The notes beneath the pieces were generated by a model that worked only from the letters and a program-made list of their open reading frames with translations, ran no database searches and was not told the DNA's origin. A stretch of 64,000 nucleotides of DNA from Saccopteryx bilineata (Eukaryota > Chordata > Mammalia > Chiroptera > Emballonuridae). A program made the translations under genes and the position numbers. This document shows positions 49,086-59,235 of the stretch, in pieces (the first letter of the stretch is position 1; every line of letters begins with the position of its first letter). Where the stretch lies: contig NC_089495.1 of the NCBI RefSeq assembly GCF_036850765.1, forward strand, positions 22,164,875-22,228,874, given 5' to 3'.

Positions 49086-49199
49086 GTTTCAAAAAACCTT
49101 CTAGTTAAAATAAAATGAATTGCTATATAACTTAAAAACCAGTCACTTATCTAATATGCTCTTATCATGACATCTCTTTCTTTCTAGATGATGGCATTA

Positions 49200-49612
49200 A
49201 CTACATTACAGTTTTAAAAATTTTTAATTACAGTTGTCATTCAATATTATATTAATTTTAGCGTTATAGCATAGTGACTAGGCATTTATCTAACTTATGA
49301 AGTGATTCCCATTATAGGTCTAGAACCTGTTTGGCACTATATATAGTTATTAAAATATTATTGACTCTAGTCCCTATGCTGTACTATACATTCCGTGGCT
49401 GTTTTGTAACTGCCAATTCGTACTTCTTAATCCCTTTGCCTTTTTCACCCAGCCCGTAATGCCACTCCCGTCTGACAACCATCCATGTATTCTCTTTATT
49501 TATGAAACTGTTTTTGTTTTTGTTGTATAAGTGAAATCATATATTTGTCTTTTCCTTATTTTACTTAGCATAATACCTTTTAAGATACATTTTTTATGGC
49601 TGATGTTCCATT
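49200..49612 (-). mobile_element. L1 LINE 3'UTR fragment, antisense
   Basis: 'cattcaatattatattaatt', 'gtccctatgctgtactatac', 'taagtgaaatcatatatttg' and 'ttacttagcataataccttt' match antisense L1 3'UTR wording. Confidence 0.65.
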
Positions 49613-49668
49613 GGGTGTGTGTGTGTGTGTGTGTGTATCTATCACACACACACACACACACACACACA
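49613..49668. repeat. (GT)n-(AC)n inverted microsatellite
   Basis: About twelve GT units are followed by the short spacer tatctat and about twelve CA units. The two halves are complementary, so the locus can fold into a hairpin of over 20 bp. It lies at the junction of an L1 piece and a SINE. Confidence 0.9.
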
Positions 49669-50036
49669 TCTATTTTTTTTTTTATTCAGGGAGAGAAAGG
49701 TAGGCAGAGACAGATTTCTGCATGTGCCCTGACCAGGATCTACCCCTCAAGCCTACTAGTGGGTGATGCTCTGCCCATCTGGGGCATTGCTGTGTTGCTC
49801 AGCTACTGAGCTCTTCTTAGCACCTGAGGCGGAAGCCATGTAGCCATCCTCAGTGCCTGGGGCCAACTTGCTCCAATCGAGCCATGGCTGCAGGAGGAGA
49901 AAGGAGAGAGAATGCAAGAGGGGGAGGGGTGGAGAAACAGATGGGCGCTTCTCCTTTGTGCCCTGACCAGGAATCGAACCTGGGATATCCATTCTTTGGG
50001 CTGATGCTCTATTACTGAGCCAACCAACAGGTCAGG
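49669..50036 (-). mobile_element. tRNA-derived bat SINE, family B
   Basis: Minus-strand copy with + strand text 'gtgggtgatgctctgcccat', 'ggagaaacagatgggcgctt' and head complement 'actgagccaaccaacaggtc' at the right. Moderately diverged. Confidence 0.85.
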
Positions 50037-50140
50037 CTACAACATCTTCTTAGATTACCTAATTGTCTATTGATGATTAATTAGATTGCTTTCACTTCTT
50101 GGATAATGTTGCAGAAATATTCTTGTCTCTTGTTATAGCC
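50037..50140 (-). mobile_element. L1 LINE fragment, antisense
   Basis: 'ttgtctattgatgattaatt' and 'ataatgttgcagaaatattc' continue the antisense L1 3' wording between two SINEs. Confidence 0.5.
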
Positions 50141-50444
50141 TTTTTTTTTTGTAACAGAGAGTCAGCGAGAGGGATAGATAGGGACAGACAGGAACAGAGA
50201 GAGATGAGAAGCATCAATCATTAGTTTTTCGTTGTGACACCTTAGTTGTTCATTGATTGCTCTCTTATATTGCCTTGACCATGGGCCTTCAGCAGATCGA
50301 GTAACCCCTTGCTCGAGCCAGTGACCTTGGGTCCAAGCTGGTGAGCTTTGCTCAAACCAGATGAACCCGCACTCAAGCTGATGACCTTGAGGTCTCTGCA
50401 TCCTAGTCCGACGCTCTATCCTCTGTGCCACCGCCTGGTCAAGC
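50141..50444 (-). mobile_element. tRNA-derived bat SINE, family A, shortened
   Basis: Minus-strand copy with 'agatgagaagcatcaatcat', 'gttcattgattgctctctta' and head complement 'ccaccgcctggtcaagc'. It is about 40 bp shorter than the usual form because part of the B-box side ('gaacctgggtc') is missing. Confidence 0.9.
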
Positions 50445-50651
50445 ATATAGACTTTGTTTTAAAGTCTATTTTGTCAGATATAAGTATTGCTACCATAGCC
50501 CTCCCCCCCTTTGAATGAAGTATCTTTTTCTATCCCTTTACTTTCAGTCTGGGTGTGTCTTTAGATCTGACATAGGTCTCTTGTAGGCAGCATATGTATA
50601 GATCTTGGGGTTTTTTTTCCATTTGACCCCCATATATCTTTTAATTGGAGC
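50445..50651 (-). mobile_element. L1 LINE ORF2 fragment, antisense
   Basis: 'tttgtcagatataagtattg', 'tttactttcagtctgggtgt', 'ttgtaggcagcatatgtata' are the reverse complement of L1 ORF2. Confidence 0.75.
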
Positions 50652-50668
50652 ATTTAATTCACTTAGAT

Positions 50669-50862
50669 GGCCTGACCTGTGTTGGTGCAGTGGATAAAGC
50701 GTCAACCTGGAAATACTGAGGTCGCCGGTTTGAAACCCTGGGCTTGCCTGGTCAGGGCACATATGGGAGTTGATGCTTCCAGCTCCTCCCCCCCTTCTCT
50801 CTCTCTGTCTTTCCCTCTCCTCTCTAAAATGAATAAAAAAAAATTTAAAAAAATATGAGAAT
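50669..50862 (+). mobile_element. short tRNA-derived SINE, family C, sense
   Basis: Flanked by perfect 17-bp repeats atttaattcacttagat at 50652-50668 and 50863-50879. Head ggcctgacctgtgttggtgc, 'ggataaagcgtcaacctgg', B-box-like ggtttgaaaccc, 'cacatatgggagttgatgct' and an A-rich tail. Confidence 0.95.
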
Positions 50863-50879
50863 ATTTAATTCACTTAGAT

Positions 50880-52025
50880 GAGGACCGGCTCTAACTACTG
50901 TGAATGAGCTGTTGGTGGGGCCTGACCCCACAGAGCAGGACTCACTTTAGTGAGGCTCTGGTGCCTGCCAAGTCCACCCTTTGGTTGTGTTGTTTGTGGA
51001 GGTAATTGTGTGGTCCTCTGGTGTGGTGTAAAGCTGGCTGACAGGTGTGTTGGTTCTGGGGCCTTTTGGGAGGGACTCTGGTGAAGGCCCAGGTCAGCTG
51101 CTGCCTGTGTCCAGTCTGCGATCACCTGGTAAGAGTTAAAAGTGATCTCTAGTTGGTAGCTGCCTGTGCTGGACTTGGAGGGACCTGGGAGAGGTTATGC
51201 TGTGAACTGAGGCCAACTGTGTTGGACTGGGGACTGCTTAGCAAGAGGTACAGGACACACCAATGCCAGCCATTATTTATTGGGTTTTGTTGGCCTTTTA
51301 AGAAATTTTAGGAAATTCTGCAGCATGTGCCAAGGCTGGCAGCTGTGAGAAACAGCTGCTGGAAGAGGTTTGGGCTGGTGGGCAGGTTGGGTGGGACAGG
51401 GTCTCAGGGCATTACTAGTGTGGAGTGAACAATATTGGCTCAGATGTGGCACCTGTTAGCATTTTTGTGCAGAAAGGGCTGCCTCCCAGCCCTTGCCTTA
51501 AAGCCAGACAACTCAGTTCTTCTTCTGTGTTCCTGGTGCTTTTCTATCTGCTGCCACAGTGCTGGAGCTCAGAACAAGTGAGTCCATCAGTGAGGAAGTC
51601 CATGGGCTGGCTCTTTAAGAGGATACCTGGGTCTACAGCAGCTCTTGACCTCCCGCAGATGGATGTCCACTGATTTTCAGAACCAGCTGTTGTGGAGACT
51701 CTTCTTCCTGGCACTGCTGCTTCAGGCTCAGGAACGTAGTATGAGGCTGGGGTCCCTCTCTCCTTGGAAGGGACCTCCACAGCTGAGTTATCCCTCTGGA
51801 TTCTTAACCACCACACAAGAGTTCTGGACCAGCCTGTTTAGTGTCTCAACTTCTCCTACCAGACTGGATGGACATGGCTTCTTCTTTATATTCTTAGTTA
51901 TATGAGTTCTGTTCAGCTAATCCTCAGGTGTTCTCGGGGTGTTGGTTCTATAATTTAGTTGTAATTTTGATGTGGTCTGGGCAGAGGGCAGCACAGTGTT
52001 TACCTACTCTGCCATCTTGACCAGT
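50880..52025 (-). mobile_element. GC-rich block, probably an L1 5' untranslated region, antisense
   Basis: About 1.1 kb that is clearly GC-richer than its surroundings. On the minus strand it would begin ggtcaagatggcagagtagg (from 52023 leftwards), the style of opening seen in mammalian L1 5' regions. L1 ORF2 in the same orientation lies just to its left, so an L1 with most of ORF1 deleted is plausible. Short frames on both strands have no domain. The assignment is an inference. Confidence 0.4.
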
Positions 52026-52029
52026 ATGT

Positions 52030-52900
52030 TGCCTTTTCATTTTCTTAATGGTGTCTTTTAAAGAGCAGAGTCATAATTTTGATGAAGTACAATTTATTAA
52101 TAATTTATTTTGTGGTTTAGGCTTTGTATCCTGAGGAATCCTTCTTATCTGGAGGTCATGAGATTTTCTTCCATGTTTTGTTTCATAGATTTTATTATTT
52201 TAACTTTTATACTTAAATTTATGGCTCATTTGTAGTTAATTTGTTTGCATGGTATAAAGTAAGAGCCAAATTTTATGTTTTTATTTATTTATTTTTATCT
52301 TTTCTGTGCGGATAACCAGTTGTTTCAGTATGATTTGATGAAAAAACTATCTTTTCCACCATTGAATTACTTTGGCCCTTTGTAGAAAAATCAGTTGGCT
52401 ATACATGTGTTGATCTATTTCCTGTTCCATTGATCTAAATATGTGTTCTTCTTGTAATAATACACTATCAATTACTATAGATTTATAATAAATCTTAAAT
52501 AGTATGACTCCTTCAACTTTTCAGGTCAAGAATTCCCAGTGGTACTTCTTCCTGCCATATTTTCCTTTAGTTACTTGAATTTATTTGTAACAGTTGCTGT
52601 AAAGTCTTTGTCTCAGTTCAACATCTGGGGTATCTTGGATATGATTTCTTTCGACTGCTTTTCATTGTTGTTGACTGTGGGTCACATTTTTCTTTTTTGT
52701 TATATCTATTTTTTATTTAACAGTAGATATCGTAGAGAGTCTGCAATGTTGTTTTCACTTACCTTATTCTGGAAAGTGTTTATTTTTGTTTTAGCAGAGT
52801 TCAATTGCTGGCAGACCACCCTGAGCTTCTGGAGGCTTGGTTTTATGCTTTGTTAATGTGTTTTGTGGAAAACCCAAAGTGTTTACCAATTTCTCTAATA
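52030..52900 (-). mobile_element. L1 LINE fragments, antisense
   Basis: 'cattttcttaatggtgtctt', 'aatcagttggctatacatgt', 'cctgttccattgatctaaat', then 'gtaaagtctttgtctcagtt' and 'gttttagcagagttcaatt' are antisense L1 ORF2-3' and 3'UTR phrases. This piece directly abuts the GC-rich block at its left. Confidence 0.7.
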
Positions 52901-54530
52901 TCGTGGTCTCTTGATAATTTGCTCTAAAAATAATCTTACCTACTAATTATCTGTTGAACTTGGTACTTGGTGTGATTCAATTTTTAAAACTCAGTCAAAG
53001 GAATATGTCTGTACTTGGTAAGATGACTATGAAATACTTAACATTTTAGCATATATAACATCTTTTAAAATTGTTCATTGTGAGGAGCAGTTTTAGACCA
53101 TTGATAGAGTTCTAAGATTCATAAAACAGAAAGAATTACAGTGTTTTAAAGTGAAAACTATACTAAAACACATTTTGATTATTTATCTAACAGGCTTGCT
53201 ATAATTTTAGTTTGGGAAATTCACATTATTTTTATGTCTGCTATCTTCTTAAATCAGTTAATAATGTTCCTATAGTTAAATGCAATTTATCATAGTAACA
53301 TTTTCTATGTTTCTAGGAATTTGACAGGGTGAAGCTTTGCATATGTGTAGAAATATTTTTATTTGGAAGAGTTAAAATGATATAAATGCTGAAATGTAAT
53401 AGTTTTGAGGAAATTGAATGAGACAGTTTTAGTCCCTACCGCACTGGTCACAGGCTAACGGCGTGCTTTCTGAGTCGAGCTCACTGTAGCTAAACGTTGC
53501 CCCAGGAACAGGGGAATCACATTTTTTTCTTGCCGTAAGCTCTTTTGAGAATGACATTTTGAATATTGAGATCCTACCTTAGTTTCTGTTTTTATGCCAG
53601 CTGCTATATTTTCTCCTCCTCACGTCAAGAGGAGATAAGTGGATTTGACATGCCTCAGTAGAACAACTGGACACAGCCAAGTCATTGGAGATTTGAGGTC
53701 TGATAATGCCTGAATTAGTACAAGGAGATACTATAAGGAGATTCCAAATGCCCGCAGTAGTCTTGAATTTATGTACCGACACTCAGATTTTAATTTCCTT
53801 TTTCTTTGAAATTTTACTCTCTATATTGTTTGTATATTTTGGGAATTTTGCTTAAGACATTTATGCTACTTTAAAAGAATAATTTGTTTTATATTAATAT
53901 GCTGTTATTGTATATTGAATTTACAAGGTGAATTTCTAATTGTGTTTTGTATTAGTAGTCACATTTTTATTATTCCCTCTAGAAGCTAAAAACTTTTAAA
54001 TGTGTTTTGAAGCATCCAGAACAAAGAGTCCTATGTGCTACCACTTCGAGGACATACTGACATTCTTGAAAGCCATTGTAATTACCTTTGCTTCATGTAT
54101 GTGCTAGTCTTCTGGTTTTAGAAGATACCTTTTTATTTTTAATAAAGAATTTAGATCGTCATCTTTCAGGTCTTTTGCTATAACTCTAAAAACATTATCA
54201 GGGATTTGAGACCTCTCTTGGATATCTAGAAATCATCTGCCTGTTCCAGCTCCTTCCCTTCAGAGATCTGGGAGCTGAGGCCCAGAGAATCTTACCAGTG
54301 CCCTGGCTCAGTGCTTCTCAGACTGTCTGTGGAAGAGAAGCAGTTTCTTTGTACCCAGTGCCTGACAGGCCAATCATTTTATAAGCTATAATACAAATGA
54401 AGTCCTGGAAAAAGTAATTTTAAAATGACACACATAGTTCTAAATGCTTCCTGTTATATCTGCTTTGCTCGATGTAGACAGATGGCAGTCCTGGGACTAG
54501 ACCAGTTCGTAGACTTCAGTTGGTATATCA
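52901..54530. other. intronic sequence, no recognisable feature
   Basis: No supported gene or named repeat apart from a MER5-like phrase near 54310 ('cagtgcttctcagactgtct'). Confidence 0.4.
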
Positions 54531-54830
54531 CTGCCCCAGGCTGGGGCGGCAGACTAGGACCCACGGGCCAAATCCAGCTCATCCCTTATTGTTTGTATGT
54601 CCTGCAAGCTCAGAATTGTTTTTACCTTTTCAAATGATTTTTTTAAATTTTCCCAATAATAATGTTTTGTGACACAAGAAAGTTATACAAAATTCATAGT
54701 TCAATGTGATAAAATAAAATTTTATTGGATCACAGCCATATACATTCTTTTAAGTATTGTTTGCATCTGCTCTTCTCCTGTAATGCTGGGATGCAGACAG
54801 GGACAAATAGTTGAACGGGACTATATGGTC

Positions 54831-55935
54831 TCAAAGCCCAATATACCGTGTGTCTGTAAAGTCATGGTGCACTTTTGACCAGTCCCAGGAAAGCAACAAA
54901 AGACGATAGAAATATGAAATCTGCACCAAATAAAAGTAAAACTCTCCCAGTTTCATCCCTATCCAGTGCAGTTCGATGTGGGCTCCATTTGTTGCCCTAC
55001 GCACATCCAAACTATAGTGAAGTTCTTGCCACACACGGGTAAGGACGTCTGGTGTAACAGAGTGAATAATGTCTGTGATTCTCTGTTTTAAGTGATTAAT
55101 GTCGTTGATACGTTCAGTGTACACGTTGCTTCACATAACCCCAAAAGTAAAAGTCTAAGGATGTCAGATCCGGGGATCATGGTGGCCATGGCTTGACAGA
55201 ACCCCTGCCTATCCACTGCTGGGGAATGTTCTATCGAGAAATTCACAAACAATGGTGGCGTAGTGTGGAGGAGTTCCGTCCTGTTGAAAGATGACACCTT
55301 CTGGAAATTGTGGCACTGCACACAATTCCAACATATCAAGATAGGACTTTGCCGTCACAGACTGCTCCGCAAAAAAAAATGGGCCTATTACCTTATCATG
55401 CATCAGGCCACACCACACGTTCACTTTAGGGGTGTTACGTTCGTACTCAACGTAGGCATGAGGATGTTCGGCAGCCCATATTCGGAGGTTATGGCAATGA
55501 GCATGTCCACAGACATGGAAGGTCGCTTCATCGCTAAACACAATATTCTGCAAAAATCTTGCATCATTGTCGATCTCATGAAGCATATCTGTAGCAAATG
55601 CGCATCGTGTGGGTCTATCCGCTGGTTTGATAGCTTGCAACAGCCGCAATTTGTACCCCATAAAACAGAGATGTTTCTTTAACACCTTATGAACTGTGGT
55701 CTTGCTTAGGTGTAAATGTCGAGCACAAGCACACACAGCTTTTTTTAGGGCTCCTTAGGTAGCTATCCCGTATAGCCTCCACAGACTCGACACTGACTGA
55801 TGGCTACCAGAACGGGGTTTCTCCACCAAACTGCTGGTTTCCTTCAACTGCTTATCCCACCGAGTAATGTTATTCCTATGTAGTGGCGCTTTGTTATAAA
55901 CGCACCGATATTCATGTTGCACTTTGGTCACGGAT
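54831..55935 (-). pseudogene. Tc1/mariner DDE transposase, broken
   Basis: The transposase cuts and reinserts the element at TA sites. The best-preserved part is an open run at 55209-55736 (about 175 codons). A helix-turn-helix-like N-terminal end (HLHLSKTTVHKVLKKH) is followed by the first catalytic Asp in FSDEATFHVCG and the second in QQDGTPPHYA. The third Asp (SPDLTSLDFYFWGY) lies downstream at about 55160-55175, in another frame, just after an in-frame TGA. That stop probably arose by CpG decay of an Arg codon. Spacing from the second to the third Asp is about 36 residues, estimated across a frameshift. Further frameshifts occur near an A7 run at 55741-55747 and near 55125, so no functional enzyme can be made. 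Resembles insect and fish mariner-like transposases in wording. The overlapping + strand frame (55263-55682) is an antisense shadow. Confidence 0.85.
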
Positions 55936-56193
55936 TTGAATTTAGTGAGCCACAGAACACACTAAACTTTCCTCTATACCGTCCACGTCTCGACTGGCCT
56001 GGCCGTGGGCTGCTCCGCTGTATACAGGGAATTACGTCATCATCTGTGCATGTGCACATGCTGCCACATCCACATCGTCCTACAGAAACTGGGAGGGTTT
56101 TCCTTTTACTTGGTGCAGATTTCATATTTCTATCATCTTTTGTTGCTTTCCTGTGACCGGTCAAAAGTGCATCATGACTTTACAGACACACTG
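54846..56193 (-). mobile_element. Tc1/mariner-superfamily transposon, 1348 bp, TA target duplication
   Basis: Terminal inverted repeats of about 109 bp: ccgtgtgtctgtaaagtc at the left, and cagtgtgtctgtaaagtc reading in from the right. They match with a handful of differences through to 'ctcccagtttc'. TA lies directly outside both ends (54844-54845, 56194-56195), as expected for this superfamily. The interior carries a decayed transposase on the minus strand. It keeps many CpG sites, suggesting it is much younger than the L1 and MIR debris around it. I do not recognise the named family. Confidence 0.9.
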
Positions 56194-56250
56194 TATTTAT
56201 TGTCTGTCTCTATACAGAAATAGTAACAATCTGAGGATATGACTTTAGGA

Positions 56251-56466
56251 CAGCGGTTCTCAACCTGTGGGTTGCGACCCCAGCGGGGTCGCCTAAACCC
56301 ATCGGAAAATACATAATGCATATCAGGTATTTACATTCCAAATCATAACTGTAGCAAAAAATTACAGTTATGAAGTAGCCACTAAAATTATTTTTTGGTT
56401 TGGGGTCACCGCAACATGAGGAACTGTATTGCGTGGTCACGGCATTAGAAAGGTTGAGAACCACTG
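56251..56466. mobile_element. non-autonomous hAT-type DNA transposon (216 bp)
   Basis: The termini cagcggttctcaacctgtgg and gttgagaaccactg are inverted repeats. Perfect 8-bp target duplications ctttagga flank it at 56243-56250 and 56467-56474. Internal 'gggttgcgaccccagcgggg' is GC-rich and partly palindromic. No coding capacity. It lies 57 bp from the mariner end. Confidence 0.95.
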
Positions 56467-56545
56467 CTTTAGGACAGAATTAGTACAGTAGTTAGAGCTG
56501 AGAGGTCAAACAAGTTCTACATTTTAAAAAAAAAGTGTATTTTAG

Positions 56546-56934
56546 CTCTGGCTGCTTGGCTCAGCGTTAGAGTGTTGGCCCGGCATGTGGAAGTCCTGGG
56601 TTCAATTCCTGGCCAGCGCACACAGGAGAAGCACCCATCTGCTTCTCCACCCCTCCCCCTGTCCTTACTCTCTGTCTCTCTCTTCCCCTTCCACAGCCAA
56701 GGCTCCATTGGAGCAAAGTTGGCCCGGGCATTGAGGAAGGCTCCATGGCCTGTGCCTCAGGTGCTAGAATGGCTCCGATTGCAACGGAGCAATGCCCCAG
56801 AGGGGCCGAGCATCGCCCCCTGGTGAGCATGCTGGGTGGATCCCGGTTGGGCGCATGCGGGAGTCTGTCTGCCCCTCCTGCCCCCACTTCTCACTTCAGA
56901 AAAATACCAATAAATAAATAAATAAATAAATAAA
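56546..56934 (+). mobile_element. tRNA-derived bat SINE, family B, sense
   Basis: Plus-strand copy: head 'gctctggctgcttggctcag', B-box-like ggttcaattcc, 'cacaggagaagcacccatct', 'gagcatcgccccctggtgag' and a tail with (AAAT)n. Flanked by tgtatttta at 56537-56545 and 56935-56943. Confidence 0.95.
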
Positions 56935-56943
56935 TGTATTTTA

Positions 56944-58600
56944 AATATTATTAGCTAATACATATTATGGTACCTTTGTTCTCATTTAATCCTTTCAGCA
57001 ATCCCTTTTCATAAAAGATTCCTCTGGTCTAGTTTTATATACTTTTCTTGCTCCTAAAACTCTTACATCTATTAATTTTTTTTTCCTTTTAACTCATATC
57101 TGGTGAATTAAAAATGGTTAAATATTTCCTAATGTGAATTTGGTTACTAACATCTGGTTCAGAAAATGCAGCTTCTTTCCTGTTGCCGCATTACTCTGCA
57201 GTGGAGTGTGTCCAGGTCCAATGAAAGAGTTAGGTATGACTCAGAAATCTTTAGAAAACAAATTATTTCTAGTTAAAAGATTGGTACTTTAATAATCATC
57301 TAAAGTGAAGCAAAACTGCAACTATAATGGCAGATTTCTAGGTGAAGTACTGGTTACAACAGAAAAGACTGAGGTTTTACGTGACTTTTGGAGGAACAAC
57401 AGGCTGTCAGTGTTTTGCCTCTGCCACTCATTAAGCTGCAAAATAAAAGTTCCCGTCATATGATTGCCAAGCCTTGTTACATTAACATATTGCTTTATTG
57501 ATGTATGCAAGAAAAAACTGTTTTTCATGGTAGCTGTTCTTCGTTTCCTCCCTTTGTAAGTGATCGCTCAGCAATATATTGCTATGGAGCTATAGTGATA
57601 GCTGTCAACTTTACATTTGATACATGAGTCTGCTTCATGATAAGGACCCTTTTAAAAGCCAAATCTTTGTGTTGGGATTTCTTCCTGGAATTAAACAAAA
57701 AAATTGCTGCTGTGAAAGCTTATTCATTATGACGAAAGAATAACTACAGTTTGATACTGTGGTACTGTACTTGCTATTTTAATCTATTTACTCGAGTCAG
57801 TTTGTAAACATCTGCAAAATCATGTTCTTGCTTAATTAAGAATAAAATAAATAAGAAAATCATATAGAAAGTTTTGGCAAAACCTCACTGTCTCTTTTCA
57901 AACTTTAGCTAGTTCTTATTATCCCAAATCTGTGAGTGCCAGAGATTTAATGCAAGAGATGCTGATAAACACTGCACTGCCCCAGCAGCTGTGTCCTAAT
58001 TCTGGGTAGGGCTAGTAATTGACTGCATGGCTTGTGCATTAAGGGAAAAGGAAGAGCTTCACTGAAGCAGGACTATTAGTAATAGATGAGGGTTGCCTTC
58101 CCAGTATTCCAAAAGAATGTCTGTTCTTTAGCATGGAGTTAGCTGGTAATGAATGAAAATTTGGGACTCATGAGCAGTAGTGACTCAGATGTTTTTATAA
58201 CATATCTTTAAATACTTATTTGAATTAAATATTTCTTTTTTGTTTTAAATGTATGCTGTAGTATAATGGTAGGTGGTAACAACTCTTGTTCTCTCCAGGA
58301 GTACACAAAATCTTAACTATTTGAACTATTCGACTAGCCTCTGATTAACCTGTGCTTATTTGGGCTAGTTTTTATTAGTTTAACCACTGGTTAAGTAGTA
58401 TTACAGCATCACCTGTCTTTCCCCCTCCCCAATACCAGATGTAGTTGAGAATCATGTTTTGGATTAATAAATTATTATAGCTGGATTTTACTTAAAAATT
58501 GATTATCTTTTGGGAGCCCCCATATCTAAGAATTCTCTGTAGCTACTTGCTACTCAATAAAGCATGTTCAACATTTATTCCTTAGCATATATTGTAATGA
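56944..58600. other. intronic sequence, no recognisable feature
   Basis: Unique-looking AT-rich intron upstream of the CpG-retaining block. No named repeat or gene supported. Confidence 0.45.
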
Positions 58601-58654
58601 TTGAGTTTCTGTTTCTAAACATTTTTGATGGAAAGAATCATTGTGGAAGGCAGT

Positions 58655-59000
58655 TCTTTCTTTCTTTTTCTTTTTTGCAGCTCAACTGCAGGGGACCGAG
58701 TTGTATGCATTACTGTGAAACTTCTTGGAAGCGAGCCAGTATGTTAGGGCGAGATTCATATGTAAGCGGTGAGCCGCTAAAAGGCTTGCACAGTATTACA
58801 ACTCTTCTGAGGGGAGGAAGTGTTAGGCGTTCAGCAGTCAGGCAGCAGCAGCAACAAGCAGCCACAGTGGTAGTGAAGAGAGGGCAGGCTCCCTGATAGC
58901 GTAGTGCACAGTGAGAGGCAGGAACGCACAGCTTCGCGTCCTGCTGCCCGAAGGAGGCAGACCCAAACTGTCTTCTGCAAGGTTTTTCTGGTTCCATGCT
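58655..59000 (+). promoter_or_regulatory. CpG-retaining unique block with exon-like splice signals (candidate cryptic or poison exon)
   Basis: A long pyrimidine tract ends in ttttttgcag at 58680, a strong acceptor-type sequence. Donor-like gtaagc (58762) and gtgagc (58769) follow, defining a possible 81- or 88-nt exon. Joined to the upstream TNKS exon (phase 1), it would stop after about a dozen codons at TGA. The 270 bp after the acceptor contain about eleven CpGs in an otherwise CpG-poor intron, plus a short CAG/CAA run (58845-58862). I recognise no repeat here. The function as exon or element is an inference. Confidence 0.3.
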
Positions 59001-59235
59001 GATGATGTTCAGTCATGTGATGATACTATACCATAAGTTGCCAACTTTGCTTTACTCTAGAGAGAATCCTTTGCTGCAGTGCTTTCCCCCCTCTTCTTCT
59101 GCTTTCTTTTTTTTCTTGAAAGAGAAAAAGTCCGTGCCATGTATGTGTATGCCTACACCATGCCGAGACGACACTTACCAGTAAATAATCTTTGTATCCC
59201 GGAGGTAAGATACTGTTTCTGCTTTCCCTGCACAG

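Larger units (their letters stand above)
54535..56225 (+). repeat. old hAT-like MITE, split by a mariner insertion
   Basis: The left part (54535-54845) reads 'gggccaaatccagctcatcc', 'aaaattttattggatcacag', 'ctatatggtctcaaagccca'. The right part (56194-56225) continues with 'tttattgtctgtctctatac'. Together they match a common mammalian MITE in which 'ggcccgcaaagcc ... tatttactatctggccc' is contiguous. The TA in the middle of that phrase is the mariner target. Confidence 0.7.
28319..59235 (+). other. TNKS: TNKS intron between the two visible exons
   Basis: Complete intron of 30,917 bp, with donor gtaagt at 28319 and acceptor ctttccctgcacag ending at 59235. It is phase 1. Most of it is SINE, LINE and DNA-transposon sequence listed separately. 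No further tankyrase-coding exon was recognised inside, and the flanking exons join directly in frame to give [14 protein letters not shown]. Confidence 0.9.

Noticed and set aside
49613..49668. Array of short repeats considered as CRISPR-like
   Set aside because: It is a dinucleotide microsatellite. There are no spacers or repeat units, and the genome is a vertebrate.
55263..55682. 139-codon + strand open frame
   Set aside because: It is the antisense shadow of the mariner transposase on the minus strand, where the DDE motifs are found.
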